From an uncultured marine group I thaumarchaeote (GTDB lineage: Archaea; Thermoproteota; Nitrososphaeria; Nitrososphaerales; Nitrosopumilaceae), in NCBI GenBank assembly GCA_902578515.1, contig CACHDH010000004.1, forward strand, positions 1 to 33,201: 33,201 bases of DNA, in the 5' to 3' direction. The number at the start of each line of letters is the position of its first letter. Position 1 is the stretch's first letter. The notes under the pieces were generated by a model. That model saw only the letters and a list, made by a program, of their open reading frames with translations, made no database searches and was not told the DNA's origin. Position numbers and translations under genes: made by a program. Below, piece after piece: positions 1 to 7,559 of the stretch.

Positions 1-100
1 TTCCTTCCCAGTCTGATGTTAGATCTGATGATTTACATGCTGGGCAAACTTTCCCTATAGTAACACATTTGCATTTTCTGCATGCTAATTCTTTTACCAT
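1..100 (-). CDS. spt4: Transcription elongation factor Spt4 / RpoE'' (partial, truncated at the window edge)
   Basis: Reverse complement of 1-100 reads MVKELACRKCKCVTIGKVCPACKSSDLTSDWEG; zinc-ribbon CxxC...CxxC typical of archaeal Spt4; directly upstream gene is Rpo7. Confidence 0.85.
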   Translation of the reverse strand, partial: MVKELACRKCKCVTIGKVCPACKSSDLTSDWEG

Positions 101-102
101 AT

Positions 103-756
103 TTATTCAGCTTCTACTTTTTCTTCTTTCTTCTCCTTCTTCGCTTCTACTTTTTCTTCTTTCTTCTCCTTCTTCGCTTCTACTTTTTCTTCACCTTCAT
201 CAACACCGCTTGCCTTTTTAAGATCTTCTTGTATCCATTCCTCTGCACCCAAAAATGGTTGTCTACATGTAATTCCTATCTTCCCCATCGTTGATGCTTT
301 ACCAAGTGATACAGCAGTAATTCTTGTTCTTATTGTTGAACCAATCTTTAATGTTCGACCACTTTGGTTTGCAAGTATAACACCAGATGCTATGTTGCTT
401 TTGAGATAATCATCCATAACCTGCGATAAGTGCAATAATGCATCAGTAGGACCAATTCTAACAAACGCGCCAAAATCAGTAATATCAACAAGTTCACCAT
501 AGATTATCTCTTGTAGTTTTGGGAAAAACGTTAATGCATCAAATGTTACACGATGGAACGTTCCCCCATCACCTGCAATTAATTTACCCATAGGTTCAAC
601 ATCAGCATCAAGTATCATTATGATATAACCAAGATCTGATTTTACCATACTTTCATATTTTGATTTGAGAATGTTGATTGCCGCTTTGTTCAACGACGTA
701 CCAAACAGATTAGGTGGTATCCTAACAATATCCTCTAGCGTGGAAACAGAAAACAC
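103..756 (-). CDS. rpo7: DNA-directed RNA polymerase subunit Rpo7 (RpoE') with a K/E-rich repeat tail
   Basis: MFSVSTLEDIVRIPPNLFG... plus S1-like domain (GELVDITDFGAFVRIGPTDALLHLSQV); GTG start; adjacent to Spt4. Confidence 0.92.
   Translation of the reverse strand: MFSVSTLEDIVRIPPNLFGTSLNKAAINILKSKYESMVKSDLGYIIMILDADVEPMGKLIAGDGGTFHRVTFDALTFFPKLQEIIYGELVDITDFGAFVRIGPTDALLHLSQVMDDYLKSNIASGVILANQSGRTLKIGSTIRTRITAVSLGKASTMGKIGITCRQPFLGAEEWIQEDLKKASGVDEGEEKVEAKKEKKEEKVEAKKEKKEEKVEAE
111..192 (-). repeat. 33-bp in-frame tandem repeat (two full copies 111-143 and 144-176 plus a 16-bp partial) in the Rpo7 C-terminal tail
   Basis: cttctactttttcttctttcttctccttcttcg repeated exactly; encodes EKVEAKKEKKE units. 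Confidence 0.95.
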
Positions 757-890
757 TTTGTTGATGCGGCGATTTTCACCTTATGAACCTTTTGAAAAAT
801 CATGCCTGATTTAGATAAGAAATTTAATCTCTGAATTATGCCAAGCTAAATCTCTCTATCTTTAAATAAAGTAGACATGAATTTTGCGCT

Positions 891-1994
891 ATGGTTGGCG
901 TTGACGATGTCATTAACAAACTTTCAACTGTAATTGATCCTGACCTAAACAAGGACATAGTATCAATGGGCATGATCAAAGATTTGGATCTCAATTCTGG
1001 AAATCTAAAGTTTACATTAGAACTTACAACACCAGCATGTCCATTTAATGAACAGATAGAGGAAGATGTTCGTAAAGCAATAGACGAGCTTGATGGAATC
1101 AACAATCTTGACCTCAATGTAACTGCAAAAGTAATGGAAGGAAGATCATTGGATGCAGATGAGTTTATGAAAGGCGTTAAAAACATTGTAGCTGTTGCTA
1201 GTGGAAAAGGTGGAGTAGGTAAATCCACTGTTGCATTAAATCTTGCTTTAGCACTTTCAAAAACTGGAGCTAAAGTTGGTCTGTTAGATGCTGATATCTA
1301 TGGTCCAAGTATACCATTAATGCTTGGAATGAAGGGAACTGAAATGGACGTCGCGATGGATCAAGAAAAACGGAAATTAGTACCACCAGAATATGAAGGA
1401 ATTAAAGTTGTATCTTTTGGTTTTTTTGCAGAGCAAGAACATCAAGCAGCAATTTACAGAGGTCCAATTATATCTGGAATTGTAAAACAGTTTTTAGTTG
1501 ATACTCTTTGGACTGATTTAGATTATCTAATTGTGGATCTACCACCTGGTACTGGTGATATACCATTAACATTAGCACAAACAATTCCAATTACAGGAAT
1601 TCTTGTTGTTACAACTCCACAGGAGGTAGCAAGTAGTGTTGCTAGTAAAGCAATTGGAATGTTTGATAAACTTAATGTTCCAATGTTAGGTGTTGTGGAA
1701 AATATGAGTTACTTTGAGTGTTCAAAATGTAACGAGAAGCATCACATATTTGGTAAGGGTGGCGCAGAAGAAATTAGTGAAAAGCATAACATGCCATTAC
1801 TTGGTGCAATACCACTTAATTCAGGAATTATGGAAGGATCTGAGTTGGGAAAACCTGTTATGATTACACAACCTGATTCTCCAAGTGCTGAAGCATTTAC
1901 TGTAGCCGCTAAAAATATTGCAGCTCAATGTAGTATTCAAGCCAGAAAAGTACAGGAAGAAATGCAAGCAGAAACAACTCCAACAACTAGTTAG
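891..1994 (+). CDS. apbC: Mrp/ApbC/NBP35-type P-loop ATPase (Fe-S cluster carrier) with N-terminal MIP18/DUF59-type domain
   Basis: Deviant Walker A GKGGVGKST, ECSKCNEKH, DLPPGTGDIPLT; N-terminal VINKLSTVIDPDLNKDIVSMGMIKDL. Confidence 0.93.
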   Translation: MVGVDDVINKLSTVIDPDLNKDIVSMGMIKDLDLNSGNLKFTLELTTPACPFNEQIEEDVRKAIDELDGINNLDLNVTAKVMEGRSLDADEFMKGVKNIVAVASGKGGVGKSTVALNLALALSKTGAKVGLLDADIYGPSIPLMLGMKGTEMDVAMDQEKRKLVPPEYEGIKVVSFGFFAEQEHQAAIYRGPIISGIVKQFLVDTLWTDLDYLIVDLPPGTGDIPLTLAQTIPITGILVVTTPQEVASSVASKAIGMFDKLNVPMLGVVENMSYFECSKCNEKHHIFGKGGAEEISEKHNMPLLGAIPLNSGIMEGSELGKPVMITQPDSPSAEAFTVAAKNIAAQCSIQARKVQEEMQAETTPTTS

Positions 1995-2000
1995 ATTTTC

Positions 2001-2498
2001 TTGCAACTACCTGATGATCTTCGTGATCAGCTCAAAAACCCACTAGGAAATTTAATCAGTGACAATGATCCAAACAAAGAAAATATCATAAAAAAAATAT
2101 CAACCGAATCAATTATAATCACAGTAGGCGATAGGACGACTGAAAATTTATTACAATTGGATATCAAACCGCAGATTCAAATCGTAGATGGTCTTGAAAA
2201 ACGCAATAAACGTACAGTACCTATTGATGATACAGTAAATACCAATCTTTCCTGCAGAAACCCACCTGGTGAAATAACTGATGAAAGTATACAAGTTATT
2301 CAAAAGGCATTTTCTAGTGAACCACCTGTTAGAATCATAATAGATGGAGAAGAAGATCTTCTTGTCATACCTGTATGTATTCATGCACCAGAAAATTCTA
2401 TCGTGATGTACGGTCAACCAAATGAGGGTTTGGTTATTGTTACAATCACGCCTGAAATACGAGCGAAGGTTCAAAAAATACTTGATGTAATGAATTAG
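2001..2498 (+). CDS. GTP-dependent dephospho-CoA kinase (DUF359 family)
   Basis: TTG start; VGDRTTENLL...QIVDGLEKR, NPPGEIT, VRIIIDGEEDLLVIPVCIHAPENSIVMYGQPNEGLVIV motifs of the DUF359 family. Confidence 0.85.
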   Translation: MQLPDDLRDQLKNPLGNLISDNDPNKENIIKKISTESIIITVGDRTTENLLQLDIKPQIQIVDGLEKRNKRTVPIDDTVNTNLSCRNPPGEITDESIQVIQKAFSSEPPVRIIIDGEEDLLVIPVCIHAPENSIVMYGQPNEGLVIVTITPEIRAKVQKILDVMN

Positions 2499-2563
2499 GG
2501 GTATGATGAGACGGTGGCTGTATGATTTATGATTACACTACTAAAACTCTGACCCTATTTTTT
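2496..2563 (+). ncRNA. Candidate archaeal C/D-box guide sRNA
   Basis: Terminal stem TAGGG (2496-2500)/CCCTA (2553-2557); C box ATGATGA 2503-2509; 12-nt spacer; degenerate D' ATGA 2522-2525; C' ATGATTA 2529-2535; 13-nt spacer; D box CTGA 2549-2552; T6 run follows. Confidence 0.55.
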
Positions 2564-2657
2564 GATCATGTTTCTATTTATAGAAACTAGTGGTAACTTC
2601 TAGCGATCAACCAATTAAAAGAAAAAGTAGTTAAACTCTGATAATTTTTTAGAAATC

Positions 2658-3734
2658 GTGGAGAAAAAACTAAGTTATGAAGACCTTGGGGATTTATCCA
2701 ATGATCAAATAAAAAAAGCAATTACTGATTATTATAAAAACCATAATTCCAATGACCAAATAAAAGAATTAAATGAAAAGGCACAAACATATGCAGAAAA
2801 ACTTGGTATAGTTTTAACCGAAGTTCAAAAAGTCATAGTAGGCCAAGATCAAATTCAAGAAAAACTTTTGATTGGATTGATAGTTGATGGGCACATACTA
2901 CTTGAAGGGGTTCCTGGTCTCGCAAAAACATTGATGGTAAAAACTTTTTCAGATTCTATTGGCGCTGATTTTATTCGTATTCAATTTACCCCGGATCTTC
3001 TACCGGCAGACATAGTTGGAACTAAAATATTTGATAACAAAACAGACAGTTTTGTAACAAGAAAAGGCCCCATATTCCATAACCTAATCTTGGCTGATGA
3101 AATTAACAGAGCCCCACCCAAAGTTCAATCAGCATTACTTGAAGCAATGCAAGAAAAGCAGGTTACAATTCATGGTGATTCATATTCATTGGAAAGACCA
3201 TTCTTAGTACTTGCAACACAAAACCCAATAGAAACAGAAGGAACATACAAGCTTCCAGACGCACAAATTGACCGATTTACATTCAAGTTATTGATTGACT
3301 ATCCATCAAAAAATGATGAGAAAGTTATCATGCAGAGATACACACAAAAATCGAGCCCAGAAGCAAAACCTGTAATAAGTTCAAGTGAAATATTAGAGAT
3401 TCAGAATTTTAACAAAACCATTTATGCTGATGAAAAAATTGAAGAATACGTTGCAAGTATCATAGACGCAACACGAAATCCAAGAGAATATGGAGTTGAT
3501 TTGGTTGATATGATAGAATTTGGTGCTTCACCACGTGCATCTATTTGGCTAATCCTTACTGCAAAAGCTCACGCGTTATTAAATGGAAGAGGATTTGTTA
3601 TTCCTGAGGATGTAAAAGACGTAGTTCATGATGTACTACGACATAGAATTACTTTGACATACGAGGCTGATGCAGAGGGAATGACAACAGATCGTATTAT
3701 TGATCTGATAATGGACAAAATTCGTTCACCGTGA
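2658..3734 (+). CDS. MoxR-family AAA+ ATPase
   Basis: LEGVPGLAKTLMVKTF, LADEINRAPPKVQSALLEAMQEKQVTI, LATQNPIETEGTYKLPDAQIDRF. Confidence 0.93.
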   Translation: MEKKLSYEDLGDLSNDQIKKAITDYYKNHNSNDQIKELNEKAQTYAEKLGIVLTEVQKVIVGQDQIQEKLLIGLIVDGHILLEGVPGLAKTLMVKTFSDSIGADFIRIQFTPDLLPADIVGTKIFDNKTDSFVTRKGPIFHNLILADEINRAPPKVQSALLEAMQEKQVTIHGDSYSLERPFLVLATQNPIETEGTYKLPDAQIDRFTFKLLIDYPSKNDEKVIMQRYTQKSSPEAKPVISSSEILEIQNFNKTIYADEKIEEYVASIIDATRNPREYGVDLVDMIEFGASPRASIWLILTAKAHALLNGRGFVIPEDVKDVVHDVLRHRITLTYEADAEGMTTDRIIDLIMDKIRSP

Positions 3735-3738
3735 TCAT

Positions 3739-4614
3739 TTGACTGAGGTTAAAGAATTATTAAAACGAGTAAAGGATCTTGAAATTAAAACCAAAGGTTT
3801 TGCAGAGGGAATAGCATCTGGTAGTTACAAATCAAAGATTCGTGGTAGAGGAATAGAATTCTCACAAGTACGTGAGTATGTTTTTGGTGATGATACACGA
3901 AACATTGATTGGAATGTTACTGCACGCTACAATAAACTATTTGTTAAAGAATTTGTTGAAGAACGTGATCTTTTTGTTTATGTCATATATGATAATTCTG
4001 CAAGTAATGATTTTGGATACAAAAAAAGCAAAAAAGATTTTGGCTTAGAGATTGCGGCATCATTAATTTTTTCAGCCATGAAAAATAATGATAACATTGG
4101 GTTAGGCATTTTTACTGATAAACTTGAAGTATTTGTTCCAGCAAAAAAAGGTAAAAGACATAGCTTACAATTGATTAGAGAATTATTGATAAACAAACCA
4201 AAAAGTAAAAAAACTGACATTCAAACATCTTTAGCAAACTTTCATAAAATTATAAAACAGAGAAGCACAATTTTTATCATATCTGATTTTATTTCTGAAT
4301 CTTTTACTAAACCACTCAAATATCTTAAAAATAAACATGACGTGATATTGGTAAAACTTTCTGATACAACTGAAAAAAAATTCCCAGAGATTGGTTATGC
4401 TTTAGTAGAAGATTCCGAAACAGGCGAACAGATAATTGTTAATACTTCTGATAAAGATTTTCAGAGGCAATATAACCAATTTATTATAGAAAACGATGAA
4501 AATCTAAAACGAGAATCTCAGAAACTTAACATAGATATGATTGAAGTTACATCGGATAAACCATTTGATAAAGTATTCAATAGTTTTTTTGAAAAAAGAA
4601 TGTTTAGGAGATGA
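3739..4614 (+). CDS. DUF58 domain-containing protein
   Basis: GRGIEFSQVREYVFGDDTRNIDWNVTARYNKLFVKEFVEERD is the DUF58 signature; directly after moxR. Confidence 0.92.
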   Translation: MTEVKELLKRVKDLEIKTKGFAEGIASGSYKSKIRGRGIEFSQVREYVFGDDTRNIDWNVTARYNKLFVKEFVEERDLFVYVIYDNSASNDFGYKKSKKDFGLEIAASLIFSAMKNNDNIGLGIFTDKLEVFVPAKKGKRHSLQLIRELLINKPKSKKTDIQTSLANFHKIIKQRSTIFIISDFISESFTKPLKYLKNKHDVILVKLSDTTEKKFPEIGYALVEDSETGEQIIVNTSDKDFQRQYNQFIIENDENLKRESQKLNIDMIEVTSDKPFDKVFNSFFEKRMFRR

Positions 4615-4619
4615 TATAG

Positions 4620-5573
4620 TTGGGTCTTGAATTTGGAAATTTGTATGTGCTTTTATCTCTGATCATTATTCCTGTATTTTATTTTCTTTACAAAAAATAT
4701 GGGGAGTCTAAAAAATCTACAGCATTAAAGTTTAGCACACTTTTGACCGTTAAGGCATCGGCAAATACTAATTTTTTGTTGAGGAAGCATTTACCATTTA
4801 TTTTGATGATTACTTCAATGGGATTGATCATAGTGGGCCTATCTGAACCTACTTACCCACTTGAAAACATACAGGAAGGTGTGAATGTAGTTTTAGTTAT
4901 TGATGGCTCAGGAAGTATGTCTGCTGAGGATTATTATCCAACAAGATTGGAGGCTGCAAAAAACGCTGCTGAAATTCTAATCAATAGTCTAAGTACAAAT
5001 GATCATGCAGGTGTTATTGTATTTGCAGATGGGGCAACTACAGCCTCATATCTAAGTCCGTTTAAGGAAAAAACCATATCTGACTTACATGCTATTGAAC
5101 AAACTAGAGGTTCAACTGCATTAGGTGATGGTCTTGCTTTGGGTGTTGATATGGCATCTTCTATTCCAAACAAAAACAAAGTTGTTATTTTACTAAGTGA
5201 TGGTGAACATAATGCAGGATTTTTGTCACCAGATGACGCAATCGGTTTAGCATTAATAAAAAATATTCAAGTCAACACAATCGCAATGGGTTCATCTGAA
5301 CCAGTATTATTAGCAGTCAATCCAATCAGTGGTCAACCAACATACGCTGGAGTAGATGAAGACACATTAATTAAAATTGCACATTATGCTGGTGGTAAAT
5401 TCTACAAATCAGTTGATAATAGTAGCTTGGAAGAAATTTTTAGTACATTAGGTGATAACATTGATCGTGAAGTAGAGCAACTTAGTATCAAAGATTGGTT
5501 TTTCATACCAGCAGTTGTGTTATTAGCTCTTAACGTCTACATAATCTATGGGAGGTATAAAATAATTGCATAA
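4620..5573 (+). CDS. VWA domain membrane protein (BatA/BatB-like)
   Basis: MIDAS motif VIDGSGSMS; N-terminal and C-terminal TM segments; operonic position after DUF58. Confidence 0.9.
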   Translation: MGLEFGNLYVLLSLIIIPVFYFLYKKYGESKKSTALKFSTLLTVKASANTNFLLRKHLPFILMITSMGLIIVGLSEPTYPLENIQEGVNVVLVIDGSGSMSAEDYYPTRLEAAKNAAEILINSLSTNDHAGVIVFADGATTASYLSPFKEKTISDLHAIEQTRGSTALGDGLALGVDMASSIPNKNKVVILLSDGEHNAGFLSPDDAIGLALIKNIQVNTIAMGSSEPVLLAVNPISGQPTYAGVDEDTLIKIAHYAGGKFYKSVDNSSLEEIFSTLGDNIDREVEQLSIKDWFFIPAVVLLALNVYIIYGRYKIIA

Positions 5574-7050
5574 TCTATATTTCTGTTCAATCATATTCTT
5601 TCTATTTACTTCGGGAATAATTTCATCAGTCTCAGCACAAAACTATGATCTTCTTCACATAGAACCATCTTCAATGGTTGAATCGGGTTTTATCTATCTA
5701 AATTCAGATAATCCAAACGACTCTGATCAAGTGTATATGTTACATCAAATTTCAAATCACTTTGCCGAAAATATCATCATTAAAGTTTCAAAATTTACTG
5801 CAAAAATTGAATTTTCTGATCAGCTTTTGAACGAAGTAGAGTGTGGAAGATACAATGTAAGTCCATCAGAGCTTTTGACTATTTCATATGATACAATAAT
5901 TATAGATCAACATGCAAATTATACACTTTTACCTGTCCAGATAGAATATCAGGATCCAGTTCAAAATCAAAATAAAAATTACGTGACGCCAGTATACACA
6001 ATGGATATTTCTGACGAAAATGATAGTTTTATTCAAAACATCTCTAACAATTTTTCTTGTGACAATATTGAAGTTATAGATGATATGAATGCACGAGAGA
6101 ATTTTGATGAATCAGGATTCAGAATTGGATCAACAGATAATCAATCAGGCATGAATGGTGGTGGTCAACAAGGTGGTCAACAAGGTGGTCAACAAGGTGG
6201 TCAACAAGGTGGTCAACAAATGTCCCAATCTGACATACAAACAACTCAAGAAATGATGCAAAATTTCATGAATGGAGTTCCTATGAATGATGAAAGACCT
6301 AACATCATGAACCAAAATACAGAGCAGATTAGAGATGAAATAAATAAAATGAAAGAAAGAAATGATAGAATTATTCAAGAGTTAGAACAAACTGAAGAAT
6401 TTCAGAGTTTACATGACGAATTATCAACTCAAGGATTAACCCAACAACCACCACGTATTGACATAAATTCTGATAATAATGCTGAGATTACAATACCATA
6501 TGAAAATGATTACCAAGAATCATCTATTGAAGCAGATTATGAAAATGGAGAAATCTCAAATGTTAGAATCTCTTCAAGCGAAGAAATAATTAAATTTGAT
6601 CCTTTTTGGATAATCATACCTGTGGCAGTAGTAATTTCTACCATTGCGGCTTTTTGGATTAAAAAATCTAAAAAAGAAAAACCAAATAAAGTTTCAACAG
6701 TACAAGTCATAGATTCTACATCTAATCGTATTGAAACTGTTAATTTTATTGATTCCACTAAACAAATGCTTACTCAATCAAAAAATCTCTATGAGCAGAA
6801 AAAAATTAAGGATGCATACGAGACGTTTGGACAGGCTATTCGATATTATTATTCTAATAAATTAGAACTAAAAACAGAAATGACTACCAAAGAAATTCTA
6901 CAGCAACTACGTAAACAAAACATTCAAGAATTTCAATCTATTCAAGACTGTTTAATGCTATGTGGAATGATAGAATTTGCAAAACATAGGGCTAGTGATA
7001 CAGAGTTTTTTGACGCAATAGAAAAATTTTCTAAAATTGTATCGAATTGA
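5566..7050 (+). CDS. Exported membrane-anchored protein with GGQQ repeats and a DUF4129-like C-terminal region (Bat-operon partner)
   Basis: Signal-peptide-like N-terminus, TM at DPFWIIIPVAVVISTIAAFWI, cytosolic helical tail; TTG start preceded by gggaggt; overlaps the end of the VWA gene. Confidence 0.75.
   Translation: MHNLYFCSIIFFLFTSGIISSVSAQNYDLLHIEPSSMVESGFIYLNSDNPNDSDQVYMLHQISNHFAENIIIKVSKFTAKIEFSDQLLNEVECGRYNVSPSELLTISYDTIIIDQHANYTLLPVQIEYQDPVQNQNKNYVTPVYTMDISDENDSFIQNISNNFSCDNIEVIDDMNARENFDESGFRIGSTDNQSGMNGGGQQGGQQGGQQGGQQGGQQMSQSDIQTTQEMMQNFMNGVPMNDERPNIMNQNTEQIRDEINKMKERNDRIIQELEQTEEFQSLHDELSTQGLTQQPPRIDINSDNNAEITIPYENDYQESSIEADYENGEISNVRISSSEEIIKFDPFWIIIPVAVVISTIAAFWIKKSKKEKPNKVSTVQVIDSTSNRIETVNFIDSTKQMLTQSKNLYEQKKIKDAYETFGQAIRYYYSNKLELKTEMTTKEILQQLRKQNIQEFQSIQDCLMLCGMIEFAKHRASDTEFFDAIEKFSKIVSN
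6160..6219 (+). repeat. Five perfect copies of the 12-bp unit ggtggtcaacaa (encodes GGQQ x5)
   Basis: Direct reading; copies at 6160, 6172, 6184, 6196, 6208. Confidence 0.98.
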
Positions 7051-7120
7051 TTCAATATCAAGTCTGTAAAGGTAAACCAAGATCAGAGTAACAATTGACA
7101 TTGTATGATAAACTATCATT

Positions 7121-7498
7121 ATGAGATTAGAGTATGTGAAATTAGATCCTGATCTAAGACTAAAAATTTATGAAAAAGTTGGGATTTACGCTAATAGATT
7201 TTCTATTCCAGAACCAAGAGTACTTCTCACAACACGTGAGGTTCTTGATATGCCAAGAGAGATGACAGAGGGAGCACGAACTTCAGCCTACAAATATTTA
7301 GGATTATCATATAATAAACAAAGTCTCATATTCCTAAATATTAGGAAAATTTCTGACGAAAAAGATCTAGAGAATACGATCGTACATGAATTGATACATC
7401 AGAGATTTCCATATCTAAGCCATGGAAGGAGGTTTAACAAGCTAGTTAGGCAAGGCTTACGAGGAAAGAGATTCCCACCATATCAAAAAAGAAAATAA
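7121..7498 (+). CDS. SprT/M48-like small zinc metallopeptidase-fold protein
   Basis: VHELIHQRFPYLSHGRRFN: HExxH plus downstream H. Confidence 0.7.
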   Translation: MRLEYVKLDPDLRLKIYEKVGIYANRFSIPEPRVLLTTREVLDMPREMTEGARTSAYKYLGLSYNKQSLIFLNIRKISDEKDLENTIVHELIHQRFPYLSHGRRFNKLVRQGLRGKRFPPYQKRK

Positions 7499-7524
7499 AT
7501 TGACTAACAATTTTTGCTTGATGA

Positions 7525-7534
7525 TTTATATTTA
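7525..7534 (+). promoter_or_regulatory. Putative TATA-box region of the hppA promoter
   Basis: tttatattta about 26-35 bp upstream of the ATG at 7560, consistent with a leaderless or short-leader archaeal transcript. Confidence 0.35.
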
Positions 7535-7559
7535 CAATTTATAGGCTTGCAAGTATAGT

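Noticed and set aside
82-294. Plus-strand ORF MLILLPYLFSFYFFFFLLLLRFYFFFF...
   Set aside because: Antisense to the K/E repeat tail of rpo7; low-complexity artifact of the complementary strand.
6160-6219. Tandem repeat as possible CRISPR
   Set aside because: 12-bp units with no spacers, in frame inside a CDS.
6145-6378. Minus-strand ORF with TTLLTTLLTT repeats
   Set aside because: Antisense of the GGQQ repeats in the Bat-like gene; no independent support.
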